From Fidelibacterota bacterium (lineage in GTDB: Bacteria > Fidelibacterota > UBA8477 > JABMPR01): DNA of 64,000 bases. Shown here one piece after another: positions 17,491-26,045 of this stretch (the first letter of the stretch is position 1; every line of letters starts with the position of its first letter). The stretch spans positions 62,001-126,000 of the forward strand of contig JADHVL010000008.1 in assembly GCA_016784025.1 (NCBI GenBank). Direction: 5' to 3'. The notes beneath the pieces were generated by a model that searched no databases, was not told the origin of the DNA, and was given only the letters and a program-made list of their open reading frames with translations. The position numbers were made by a program, and so were the translations under genes.

Positions 17491-18531
17491 ATGGAAATGG
17501 GCATTGATAGTTTTGCTGCCAGTAAATTCAGTGGCGATCAGTATCAGGCTAATCAAGCTGCCAACTCTTTAGCCGAGCTACTTGACAGGATAGAATATGC
17601 GGATAAAGTGGGCCTTGATGTGTTCGGTATTGGAGAACATTATCGCAAAGAGTTTCTAGATTCAGCCAATATTGCCATCCTATCAGCTGCAGCAGCCCGT
17701 ACACAAAAGATTAGGCTGACCAGTGCAGTGACCGTTATAAGTGCTGCAGATCCGGTGAGAGTATTCCAAAATTTTGCCACCCTGGATCTGATTTCAGGTG
17801 GTCGAGCAGAAATAACTGCCGGCCGGGGCTCCTTTACGGATTCATTCCCACTCTTCGGCTTGAACCTGAATGAATATGATGCCCTCTTTTCAGAAAAATT
17901 AGATCTGCTGCTCAAAATCAGAGAAAATGAGCGCATCACCTGGTCTGGAAAATTTAGACCAGAGCTCAAGGACCAGGCCATCTATCCCAGACCACTCCAG
18001 GAGAAATTGCCAATCTGGCTGGGTGTTGGTGGAACCCCAGATTCTTTCAGACGCGCCGGTCTTTTGGGTTTACCCCTCATGGTTGCTGTCATTGGAGGGG
18101 AAACACATCGCTTCCGCCCCCTCATCGATCTTTACAGACGGGCAGGTGAAAGTGCGGGACACGCACCAGAACAGCTAAAGGTTGGTCTGCACTCACTTGG
18201 ATATGTGGGTGAGTCCACAGAGGAAGCACTTGATAAGTATTATCCTGGATATGCAGAGACTTTCACTCGAATAGGAAAAGAGCGCGGTTGGCCACCTGTG
18301 ACGCGTCCCAGCTTTGATGCCCAAACTGGATCAGGCGGTGCGCTGGTTATCGGGAGCCCAACAGATGTTGCAGAAAAAATATTGAGGCATAGTGAAGCAC
18401 TTGGAGGTATTTCAAGATTTACTTTCCAAATGGACAATGCAGGCTTATCTCACACGGATCTTATGCGAGCAATTGAATTAATTGGTGAACAGGTGCAACC
18501 AATAGTTAATGGGGCAATCGATGCAGGATAG
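17491..18531 (+). CDS. LLM-class flavin-dependent oxidoreductase
   Basis: 346-residue luciferase-like monooxygenase fold (TIM barrel) using FMN or F420-type flavin. Visible features are the strand-loop FGIGEHYRKEF near residue 46, TSAVTVISAADPVRVFQNFA (about 90-110), GRAEITAGRGSF with the conserved Gly-Arg-Gly, and PIWLGVGGTPDSFRRAG (about 175-190). It resembles the subfamily containing Agrobacterium Atu2307. The substrate is unknown. It follows the 4Fe-4S gene by 11 bp and is the last enzyme of the MarR-led cluster. Confidence 0.92.
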   Translation: MEMGIDSFAASKFSGDQYQANQAANSLAELLDRIEYADKVGLDVFGIGEHYRKEFLDSANIAILSAAAARTQKIRLTSAVTVISAADPVRVFQNFATLDLISGGRAEITAGRGSFTDSFPLFGLNLNEYDALFSEKLDLLLKIRENERITWSGKFRPELKDQAIYPRPLQEKLPIWLGVGGTPDSFRRAGLLGLPLMVAVIGGETHRFRPLIDLYRRAGESAGHAPEQLKVGLHSLGYVGESTEEALDKYYPGYAETFTRIGKERGWPPVTRPSFDAQTGSGGALVIGSPTDVAEKILRHSEALGGISRFTFQMDNAGLSHTDLMRAIELIGEQVQPIVNGAIDAG

Positions 18532-19342
18532 CAGAAAATATTTTTTGATGTTCATCATTTGTATGATCATGCTGGAAGCAGGACCAATAAATGCCCAGGT
18601 AAATACCGAGTCACTTCGAAAAACAATTCAAGAGCCTGGTTTCCATTTTAATCTAGGTGCCACCCTCAACCTCATGGATGGCAACCGCAATCTGTTCCAG
18701 ACCCAGATCAAAACCCGTCTTGACCAGGTCCAACCCTGGGGGCATCTTTTTTTTGTCTCCAACTATAAGATGAGCAGCAAAGATGAAGCGGTTTTTGTAA
18801 ACCAGGGATTTGCTCATCTTCGTTTCATGAAGGAACTCACACCTCGCTACTCAGGGGAAGTTTTTTCTCAACTGGAGTTTAATGAGTTTATACGGTTAAA
18901 CCAGAGAACCCTGGTAGGTGGAGGTCTACGGTTCAAGCATTCAAGTTTGGCTGGAAGGCACCACACAGGCCAAGCTCCCCTGTCCATGGTGTTCGGTCTA
19001 GGGTTGATGCTCGAACGAGAAAGTATCGATATTGGTTCTGATGCATCGACAGGAGACCCGATACACGGTAACCTGGCGGAATTGCTCCGTTCCAGCAACT
19101 ATTTCGTGCTGGCTTATGCTCCTCGCGAAAACGTGAATATCCAATCAACTACCTACTATCAGGTGGACACCAAAAGACTTCAGGACTACCGGCTCTTGTC
19201 CCAAAGCCTGATTGAGGTGGGTTTGGGCAAACGACTGGCATTCACATCTGAATTAAACATCCGCTATGACAGCGAACCCCCAAGAGGGGTAAATGCCCGG
19301 GATCTGGAATACAACCAGGGGATGACCTTCAGATTTAAATAA
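18521..19342 (+). CDS. Probable outer-membrane beta-barrel protein (DUF2490/DUF481-like)
   Basis: About 273 residues. The N-terminal signal peptide runs up to NAQVN, and amphipathic beta strands with frequent aromatic residues then fill the mature protein, ending in YNQGMTFRFK with a terminal Phe-x-Phe-like strand suitable for Bam insertion. The ATG at 18521 overlaps the end of the LLM gene by 11 bp; a longer frame starts 12 bp earlier. The resemblance to DUF2490-type barrels is by pattern only. A pore or adhesion role cannot be decided. Confidence 0.75.
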   Translation: MQDSRKYFLMFIICMIMLEAGPINAQVNTESLRKTIQEPGFHFNLGATLNLMDGNRNLFQTQIKTRLDQVQPWGHLFFVSNYKMSSKDEAVFVNQGFAHLRFMKELTPRYSGEVFSQLEFNEFIRLNQRTLVGGGLRFKHSSLAGRHHTGQAPLSMVFGLGLMLERESIDIGSDASTGDPIHGNLAELLRSSNYFVLAYAPRENVNIQSTTYYQVDTKRLQDYRLLSQSLIEVGLGKRLAFTSELNIRYDSEPPRGVNARDLEYNQGMTFRFK

Positions 19343-19476
19343 CTTCCCGCCTTTGGGGCTTTGAGATGAATAATTTGGAATAGGGATAAGAAGATCTGAA
19401 CAAGTGTCTTTGATGGGAGCAAAATCACAGCGCCTACCCCCCCTACACTAAACTCATCAACTCAATAACTCAGTAA

Positions 19477-20982
19477 CTAACCAACATGAATACTACGGTG
19501 CATAACTTCCTGAGTTTTCTGCCTACTATCTTCTTTTGATAACTTTTTCAATTCTTCAGACAATTTCTCATCATCTTCCACTTCTAGCAAATTACAAACG
19601 TGCTTTATGATGTAATCCGGGATCAAAGGCGTAAAAAGTTCAACCTCTTCCGTAAGATACTGAGCCGATTGATAACAGCTTGGAGGTAATTCAGGAATGT
19701 TCTCGCTAACATCATCACCTTGATGAATTCGTCGCTTGTTGGCCAATTTGAGAGACATATCTCCGTGATCTAACCCATATTGAATGGCCATTGTCATCCC
19801 CGCCAGTAGCAGGTGAATAAAGGCCGATCCATCAGCACTGCGCAACTCGATAGTCTGTCTTTTAAAGGGCGAAATATAACGATCCTTAAGTCGATGGTTT
19901 ATCACTGAGGCCATATCTTCCCCATGACGCCAACCCAGGGGGACTCTAATAAGAGCCGCACGGTTAAAGTCACTCCAGAAAAGCTTGGTAGGTGATTCCT
20001 GTCCAGGGACCAGTCGTAAATGTGAGGCTGCAATGGTGTTTCCAAAAGCTGTGAGTGAGGGTGCATAGCGCAATAGTCCCCCAATAGCCTGTTTGGCAAC
20101 AGTAGACAACTCGCCTTTGGCATTGGTCATGACATTATTATTGTCCAGCAAAAGCTCCACATGGAAATGTAGACCTGTGCCAGCGTAACCAGACTCTAAT
20201 TTAGGTGCAAAGGTTGCCAGCAAATCATACTGTGCGGCAACATGACGGACTACATACTTGGCCAGACTGAGATAATCGGCAGCCCATTCAATGGGAGCGG
20301 GTAAAAATTCCACTTCAAATTGTTCAGCGTATTTGCCATTTAAGGCTTCATCCTTACTCTCGATATTCCTGATCGTCCCTACTTCTGAATGCCCATACTT
20401 CACATGTGAAGTGATATCTGCAATGATTTCCAGCATCTCCTTGACTACTTCTATATAGCGAGAGAATGGTCCAGAGGAATGGTACCCCCCTTGAGCAGGC
20501 ATGGGATAGAGTTCATCCTCCTGATCACCAATCAAGTAAAATTCCAACTCACCCAGGGCCCACAGATCGTAATTATGTTTTGCCTTTAGTGATTCGGCAG
20601 CTTTCATCAAAATATTATCAGGACAGAATTCAGCTAATTTTTCATCTTTATCAAGAAAGCGACAGAGAAAACAGATGCCCTTGTCATCAAAAGGATCGAT
20701 AAATGCTGAAGCATAGACTGGGACCACGTAGAGGTCGGAAGATGAAGTCCCCACCATGCCTTTAAACAGGCTAGACCCATCTACTCTTTCGCCTGAAGCC
20801 AGAATGCGCTCTGCATAATTCATGGAATTGATTGGAACAATGAGCTGTTTCAGTCGCCCGTCCCCCGCCGTATAGTGAAAAGTGATTCGTTTAAGATCGT
20901 TCTGATTGATAAAATTTAGCAGATCACTTCGTTGCAGATTTTTAGGGCTGATGCCAAGAATAGTTGCTACTGATAAACTCAT
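19477..20982 (-). CDS. Glutamine synthetase family protein
   Basis: 501 residues. It has the GS fold motifs: Glu ligands in LGELEFYLI and QFEVEFLPAP, GTGLHFHVEL (metal/substrate His), RLVPGQESPTKLFW, the NRAALIRVPLGW nucleotide/glutamate loop, and TIELRSADGSAF near the end. GS makes glutamine from glutamate, ammonia and ATP; relatives ligate other amines. The sequence departs from classical GlnA, with no obvious adenylylation Tyr loop and an altered N-terminal beta-grasp. It may be a divergent GS or a gamma-glutamyl-amine ligase. AGGAGG precedes the ATG. It stands alone, with no glnB or amt nearby. Confidence 0.85.
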   Translation of the reverse strand: MSLSVATILGISPKNLQRSDLLNFINQNDLKRITFHYTAGDGRLKQLIVPINSMNYAERILASGERVDGSSLFKGMVGTSSSDLYVVPVYASAFIDPFDDKGICFLCRFLDKDEKLAEFCPDNILMKAAESLKAKHNYDLWALGELEFYLIGDQEDELYPMPAQGGYHSSGPFSRYIEVVKEMLEIIADITSHVKYGHSEVGTIRNIESKDEALNGKYAEQFEVEFLPAPIEWAADYLSLAKYVVRHVAAQYDLLATFAPKLESGYAGTGLHFHVELLLDNNNVMTNAKGELSTVAKQAIGGLLRYAPSLTAFGNTIAASHLRLVPGQESPTKLFWSDFNRAALIRVPLGWRHGEDMASVINHRLKDRYISPFKRQTIELRSADGSAFIHLLLAGMTMAIQYGLDHGDMSLKLANKRRIHQGDDVSENIPELPPSCYQSAQYLTEEVELFTPLIPDYIIKHVCNLLEVEDDEKLSEELKKLSKEDSRQKTQEVMHRSIHVG

Positions 20983-21095
20983 TTTCTTCCTCCTGATTCA
21001 ACTCAATCTATGTCGCTCTGTCTGCTGTACAAGAATAGAATGATGCCTGACAATTATTTCTAGATTTACATGCCGGTGTGCCAATATGAAAACTG

Positions 21096-21123
21096 TTGAA
21101 TTGAGAGGCGCCTTAATTATACT
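21096..21123 (+). promoter_or_regulatory. Candidate sigma-70-type promoter for the M28 peptidase gene
   Basis: TTGAAT (21096-21101) and TATACT (21118-21123) are separated by 16 bp, about 50 bp upstream of the ATG at 21172, in the divergent gap with the glutamine synthetase-family gene. The match to the housekeeping consensus is good, but FCB bacteria can use other promoter spacing. Confidence 0.4.
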
Positions 21124-21171
21124 CCTCCAATGCTTCTTCGTAGAAAAAATATTTCAACTCAAGGAAACCCT

Positions 21172-22956
21172 ATGAAACTCATACTCATATTAATTACAAG
21201 CTTTGTGCTGTTCCAATGTGCCATTCCCATGCAGAATAATCCAGCTTCCATTAGCGAAAAAGAGATCTACGACCACATTGCCTATTTGGCATCAGATGAA
21301 CTGGAAGGAAGGAAACCTGGAACACCTACTGGCAATCAGGCTGCAGACTATATAGCTAATCATTTCAACCAGCTGGGTCTCACCCTTCTAGGCGAAGGTG
21401 GGAAACAATATTTTCAGGTCGTTACCTCGGTCGCACTTGGTCCAAATAATAGTCTTAAGGCACCTGGGATTGAAGGAGTCGCTGGAGAAAACTTTACGCC
21501 TACAGCATTTTCATCAAGTGTGAGTCTAGAAGCCCCAGTAAGTTTTGTTGGCTATGGTTTCACAATTGAGAGCGACACCCTGAATTGGGATGATTATGAT
21601 GCGGTTAATGTCAAAGACAGATGGGTCATGATACTACGTGGTACTCCAGAGAATGAAGCCCGCTCTAGTAAATTTGATAAATACTCTTCATTGCGACATA
21701 AATTATTGGTAGCCCGTGATCATGGGGCCGCAGGTGTTATTTTTGTTAGTGGAAGTAAGTTTGAAGCAGAAGATGAACTCATAGATCTCAGAATTGAACG
21801 TAATCTTTCCCAGGCTACCCTGCCGGTTCTCCACCTCAAAAGGGATCTCGCTGATCAGCTTCTGACCAATTATTCAAAAACCATATCAGACCTTGAGACA
21901 ACCCTGGATACAGATTTAAAACCTGCAAGTCTCGAATTAGATGTTGTGTTGTCAGCTACTACTGAAATTATCCAGCAGGAAGTCACCACTCAAAATGTAA
22001 TTGCCCTCCTCCCTGGAACTGATGCTGTGTTAAAAGATGAATTCATCGTTCTTGGCGCACACTACGATCATTTAGGATGGGGTGGCAAGGGATCTGGCTC
22101 TCGCAGACCTGATACATCAGCAGTTCACAATGGTGCCGATGACAATGCCTCTGGTGTTGCAGCAGTACTTGAAATTGCCGAGAAATTAGCTCTGAGCAAA
22201 CATGCTCCAAAAAGAAGCGTTTTATTTATGGCCTTTGGTGCTGAGGAAATGGGATTGCTTGGTTCAAAATTTTTCACAACAAATCCCCTGATTGACAAAT
22301 CCCAGATCAAGCAAATGTTTAATCTTGATATGGTGGGCCGACTTAATCCCAAAAAACCATTCCTCACAATTGGTGGAACAGGAACAGGTCTGGGAATGGA
22401 AGATTTTCTGCTGGATCATGCCATCAATCGTGATTTTCAACTATCCACCACGCCAGATGGCTATGGTCCTTCCGATCATGCTGCCTTCTATGTTGAAGAT
22501 GTCCCCGTTCTGTTTTTCTTTACCGGTATTACTGAAGAATACCACACCCCTCAGGATGATGTAGAAACCATCAATATTTCAGGTGAAAAAGCCATAGCAG
22601 ATTATGCCTATGATCTGATTGCTGACCTGGGCTCTAGACCGGAAACTTTCGCTTTCCAGGAAGCTGGTCCAAAAGGTCCACCCAAGGGCGGTAAACGCGG
22701 TAAGGTCAAAATGGGAATCATTCCTGATTTTGCTGCTGCAAAAGCAAACGGCTTCCTCCTTGGTGGCGTGGTTCCCGGTGGTCCTGCGGCAATTGCCGGT
22801 ATGGAATCTGGTGATGTCATGATTGCTCTGGAAGGTCTGTCAGTAATGAATGTATACGACTATATGAGTCGTATGGCAGAAGTAAAGCCTGGAGACCGTG
22901 TCACGGTGGAAGTCATGCGTGGCGATGAAAAACTAATTCTCATTGTACAACTTTAA
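21172..22956 (+). CDS. M28-family zinc peptidase lipoprotein with PA and PDZ domains
   Basis: About 594 residues. A signal peptide ends in the lipobox VLFQC. A protease-associated domain lies around 100-260. The M28 catalytic domain follows with a full set of zinc/catalytic residues: His297 (GAHYDH), Asp323/Asp324 (GADDNASG), Glu358/Glu359 (GAEEMG), Asp386 (NLDMVGR) and His436 (PSDHAAF). The C-terminus (about 515-594) is a PDZ domain, with VVPGGPAAIAGMESGDVM. It is an aminopeptidase-type exoenzyme on the periplasmic or outer surface. The chosen ATG has AAGGA upstream; a longer frame begins 42 bp earlier. Confidence 0.93.
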   Translation: MKLILILITSFVLFQCAIPMQNNPASISEKEIYDHIAYLASDELEGRKPGTPTGNQAADYIANHFNQLGLTLLGEGGKQYFQVVTSVALGPNNSLKAPGIEGVAGENFTPTAFSSSVSLEAPVSFVGYGFTIESDTLNWDDYDAVNVKDRWVMILRGTPENEARSSKFDKYSSLRHKLLVARDHGAAGVIFVSGSKFEAEDELIDLRIERNLSQATLPVLHLKRDLADQLLTNYSKTISDLETTLDTDLKPASLELDVVLSATTEIIQQEVTTQNVIALLPGTDAVLKDEFIVLGAHYDHLGWGGKGSGSRRPDTSAVHNGADDNASGVAAVLEIAEKLALSKHAPKRSVLFMAFGAEEMGLLGSKFFTTNPLIDKSQIKQMFNLDMVGRLNPKKPFLTIGGTGTGLGMEDFLLDHAINRDFQLSTTPDGYGPSDHAAFYVEDVPVLFFFTGITEEYHTPQDDVETINISGEKAIADYAYDLIADLGSRPETFAFQEAGPKGPPKGGKRGKVKMGIIPDFAAAKANGFLLGGVVPGGPAAIAGMESGDVMIALEGLSVMNVYDYMSRMAEVKPGDRVTVEVMRGDEKLILIVQL

Positions 22957-22966
22957 AGGTACCTCA

Positions 22967-23785
22967 ATGTCCAACAACTCAAAGCAACAAGCCTGGATAC
23001 TCTGGATAGTGGCTATTGTCATCACCCTTTCTTCTGTGGTTTACCAGCGAAAAACAGGTCCAACTTACCCCGTAAATGGTGAAGTCACCATAGATGGAAA
23101 AATTGTGAGCTATCACCTCATGCGCTCCCAAAATACAGGTGAAAATGCTGAAATTGATCTGGGAGCTTCAAAACCTGAATTCAATGCAACCTTGAAGTGG
23201 AAACGCTACAAGAGTCATGATGAATGGCGTATCTCTCCCTTCATGATGGTAGATGGTCATCTAAAAGCTTATCTCCCCTCTCAACCCCCTGCAGGCAAGA
23301 TCATTTATGAAGTTAACCTGCTTACTGCAGATGGGAAAACCCACTCATTGGTGGATGAACCAACTGTTATCAGGTTTAAAGGTGCTGTTCCTGCGCCTGT
23401 TCTAATCCCCCACATTCTGTTTATGTTTGCAGCGATGCTTATGGCGACTCGTACTGGTATGGCAGCCTGGGTTGAGAGTCCAGCTACCTTGAGATATACT
23501 CTGCTCACTGGTACTTTTCTCATGTTGGGTGGAATGATATTAGGACCTATCGTTCAGAAGTATGCCTTTGATGCGTATTGGACTGGTTGGCCCTGGGGAA
23601 CCGATCTGACAGATAATAAGACAGCGGTTGCCTTTATTGCATGGATTGTGGCAGCCTGGAGACAAAATAAAACTGGTAATGCCAAGGCCTGGATCATATC
23701 CGCCGCAGTCATTACTCTGGCAGTTTATCTCATCCCACACAGCGCTTTTGGATCTGAACTGGATTATACTCAGATCGAGCAGTAA
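22967..23785 (+). CDS. Membrane protein with N-terminal periplasmic domain, unknown function
   Basis: About 272 residues. One membrane segment (about 12-28), then a beta-rich domain of about 120 residues likely outside the cytoplasm (YPVNGEVTIDGKIVSYHLMR), then about four hydrophobic helices to the C-terminus. The ATG at 22967 has AAAGG upstream and lies 10 bp after the M28 peptidase stop, so the two are probably cotranscribed. I do not recognise the family. Confidence 0.8.
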   Translation: MSNNSKQQAWILWIVAIVITLSSVVYQRKTGPTYPVNGEVTIDGKIVSYHLMRSQNTGENAEIDLGASKPEFNATLKWKRYKSHDEWRISPFMMVDGHLKAYLPSQPPAGKIIYEVNLLTADGKTHSLVDEPTVIRFKGAVPAPVLIPHILFMFAAMLMATRTGMAAWVESPATLRYTLLTGTFLMLGGMILGPIVQKYAFDAYWTGWPWGTDLTDNKTAVAFIAWIVAAWRQNKTGNAKAWIISAAVITLAVYLIPHSAFGSELDYTQIEQ

Positions 23786-23798
23786 GATTTATTCAAAT

Positions 23799-23861
23799 CC
23801 TCCAGGCTGGGATTCGAAACGAAGTAAGCCGAATGTAGTGAAGGCAATCCCAGCCTGGAGG
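23799..23861. repeat. Perfect 16-bp inverted repeat between convergent genes
   Basis: CCTCCAGGCTGGGATT (23799-23814) and its exact reverse complement (23846-23861) flank a 31-nt loop that contains GAAACGAAGTAAGCC. It lies between two genes that end towards each other (23785 and 23993) and could act as a bidirectional terminator. No T-run follows, so it resembles a dispersed palindromic element. Confidence 0.65.
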
Positions 23862-23889
23862 ATGATGAGGAAAATTTGAACGTGTCTCG

Positions 23890-23959
23890 CTGAGGGTACT
23901 CGAAGCGTGAGAGCTGTGGCAAAACTATCCTTCGAGTCAATCGCTTCACTCGTCCTCAG
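23890..23959. repeat. Imperfect inverted repeat next to the 16-bp hairpin
   Basis: CTGAGG-6 nt-GAAGCG (23890-23907) pairs with CGCTTC-6 nt-CCTCAG (23942-23959). The flanking words ATCCTTCGAG and CCTCAGGATGAC resemble extragenic palindromic repeats seen in many bacterial genomes. It fills the rest of the convergent gap up to 23992. Confidence 0.45.
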
Positions 23960-23992
23960 GATGACAGTATAGTGTCCGGTTTCATTCGGGGA

Positions 23993-24808
23993 TTACCAAT
24001 AGCGCTCGAGGTGAATCTGGCCTGGAGACTTTTTACTATGTTCTTTATAACCTTCCAGCTCCAGAACCTCGACCATGGTGTCAATCATACTGGGATTTCC
24101 ACACAAAAAGATATGGGTATTTTCAGGTGTTGGTTCAAGACCTGATTTTGTCTGTATTACTTTGCGCTCCCACAATTCTTGGATATACCCACTCTCTCCT
24201 CCCCACGCAATATGCTCGAGGTTGGGACGGGTAATAGCTGGTATATAGGTGAAATTGGAACACACATTGGCGATGGTATTAAGTTCTGAGCGATATCCCA
24301 GATCCCAGCTGTGACGAGCACCATGCACGATGATGTACTTTCTATCAGAGTTGCAGGGTAAATCCTCTCGCAGCATGCTCATATAGGGTGCTAAACCAGT
24401 ACCCGTACCCAACATGACGATGTTTGAATCAGGTTCTGTCATTTCCAGAGTAAATACACCTGAAAACTTTTTGGAGAGAAAAATTTTATCACCTGTTTCC
24501 AAAGCGAATATGCGTGGAGTCAGAGCTCCTGATCGCACCATGGTGATATAAAATTCAATATACTCCTTATTTACAGAGGCTGATGATACGGAATAAGCCC
24601 TACGAATCAGCTTATCCTCATCCTTGAGGGGAGCTTCTTCATCTGAAAATTCATGCCTGGGTGAGGTGCCTGGCAAGCCCAACACAGTGAATTGACCCGC
24701 CTTATAATTTGGTAACTCCCAACCTTGTGGGACCACCCTCAGAATGATTAACCCTGGTGATACTTCAATCTTTTGAGAAACGACAGCATTTAGTGATAAA
24801 TCCGCCAT
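23993..24808 (-). CDS. fpr: Ferredoxin-NADP+ reductase
   Basis: 271-residue soluble flavoprotein that moves electrons between NADPH and ferredoxin or flavodoxin. It has the FAD-binding motif RRAYSVSSAS (about 69-78) and the NAD(P)-binding region MLGTGTGLAPYMSMLRED (about 131-148). Later motifs are IIVHGARHSWDLGY (basic residues fitting NADP) and FLCGNPSMIDTM, and the end is aromatic (HLERYW), as in bacterial Fpr. Acidic insert residues 55-65 are unusual but minor. GGGGGAA precedes the ATG. It lies 16 bp downstream of the DUF72 gene. Confidence 0.93.
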   Translation of the reverse strand: MADLSLNAVVSQKIEVSPGLIILRVVPQGWELPNYKAGQFTVLGLPGTSPRHEFSDEEAPLKDEDKLIRRAYSVSSASVNKEYIEFYITMVRSGALTPRIFALETGDKIFLSKKFSGVFTLEMTEPDSNIVMLGTGTGLAPYMSMLREDLPCNSDRKYIIVHGARHSWDLGYRSELNTIANVCSNFTYIPAITRPNLEHIAWGGESGYIQELWERKVIQTKSGLEPTPENTHIFLCGNPSMIDTMVEVLELEGYKEHSKKSPGQIHLERYW

Positions 24809-24824
24809 GGGATTCCCCCTTTGC

Positions 24825-25613
24825 TTATATGAGCTCAGCTTTCTTCAATATGGTCTTGAGCTGATTTGCATTTTTGATTGCCTGACCGCGGGCATGATTA
24901 TTAAAAGAAATATACGATGTTTTTGCCTGTTGTGCCATGCTGGATATTCTCGGAAGCCAGGCTTCCAATTCTTGCTGAAGATATTCATAGTCGTAGCGAC
25001 TCACATTGTCACCCTGCCACCAGTTTTCCTTATTCCGGCCATGAAATCGCAAATAGGCAATATCTGATGTGACTGAATCAAATTCAGGCATACCTCCAGA
25101 GATCTGAGGAGAGTCCAACATGGATATGCCCCAGGAGTGCTTTTTTAATTCTTCAAAAACCGAATTTCTTACCCATTCGGGATGTCTGAACTCAACCACC
25201 AGAGGCAAGGTTTCAAGATCCTCAAGCAACTCCAGCAGATACATTCGGTTCTCAAGGGTATATGCAAAGGAGTATGGGAACTGGAGCAGTACGGCGGCAA
25301 GGTGATCATCCTGTTGAAGTACTTGGACTGCCTCAAAGAAATCTTGCCTGGCAGCCTTGGCTTCCAGTCTATCATGGGTCATTGATTTGTGGGCTTTCAC
25401 AGAAAATTTCAATGGATAACTAAGAAACTTTTCCATCTGTTTCACCTGTGGCATACGATAGTAACTGAAATTCAACTCACAAAACTCATAGTGTTCTGCG
25501 TAAAATGTCAACCAATCCTCTTTCTTCAGGCCTGGAGGGTAAAACACGCCTTTCCAGTCAGGATACGAAAAACCGGAGGTTCCAATGATAATAGTTCCCA
25601 CTTTATTTGTCAT
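24825..25613 (-). CDS. DUF72 family protein (YecE-like)
   Basis: 262 residues with a TIM-barrel-like pattern. The N-terminus IIIGTSGFSYPDWKGVFYP is the DUF72 hallmark. It is followed by FCELNFSYYRMP, FSVKAHKSMTHDR and VVEFRHPEWV, and a C-terminal YISFNNHARGQAIKNA. The family is widespread and its biochemical role is unresolved. Length and motifs are normal. It is probably cotranscribed with fpr. Confidence 0.92.
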   Translation of the reverse strand: MTNKVGTIIIGTSGFSYPDWKGVFYPPGLKKEDWLTFYAEHYEFCELNFSYYRMPQVKQMEKFLSYPLKFSVKAHKSMTHDRLEAKAARQDFFEAVQVLQQDDHLAAVLLQFPYSFAYTLENRMYLLELLEDLETLPLVVEFRHPEWVRNSVFEELKKHSWGISMLDSPQISGGMPEFDSVTSDIAYLRFHGRNKENWWQGDNVSRYDYEYLQQELEAWLPRISSMAQQAKTSYISFNNHARGQAIKNANQLKTILKKAELI

Positions 25614-25661
25614 CTTGAGCTACTTGTATCTCCGTTTTAAGCTGACCCATTTGTCAGTATA

Positions 25662-25793
25662 TTAAATTAGTCCCAATAGCTTCATTTCCACTGGGAAATC
25701 TCGATTTCTGATCCAGGGACCAAGCCTGATAACATTTTTACTGTGACAAGTCTCACAATAGTGCTTTGAATGAAATTTTTGAAGGGGTCGCAT
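25662..25793 (-). CDS. Very small CxxC protein, possible zinc-ribbon fragment
   Basis: A 43-residue open frame in the 432-bp gap upstream of the DUF72 gene. It contains YCETCHSKNVIRLGPWIRNR and ends LKLLGLI-like (EMKLLGLI) at a TAA. One CxxC pair, a basic middle and a final Leu-rich segment resemble the first half of small bacterial zinc-ribbon proteins, in which a second Cys pair normally follows the Leu-Leu-Gly-Leu segment. Reading on past the stop gives YTDKWVSLKRRYK, compatible with a decayed second half. AGG about 9 nt upstream of the ATG is a weak ribosome-binding site. The rest of the gap (25794-26045) shows nothing I can name. Confidence 0.45.
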   Translation of the reverse strand: MRPLQKFHSKHYCETCHSKNVIRLGPWIRNRDFPVEMKLLGLI

Positions 25794-26045
25794 CGTGTAC
25801 CTGATACATAGTTGTTATTTCTATGCTTAGGCTACTACACAACCTGATTTTCAGCTATAATTACGATAATAATCATCCCCTTTAGTTTATGAGGTACCAA
25901 TATTTTATACTTTGATAAGGGCCACCCTGTTTAGATTCAAGGGCTAAAGAGGGGGAAAATTCCTCAAATAGCGCTGACGAAGTGCTAGATTTTTCAGTCA
26001 CTTCACGCAAATATTAGATGATGAACCGAAAATATCGAGGGTCAC

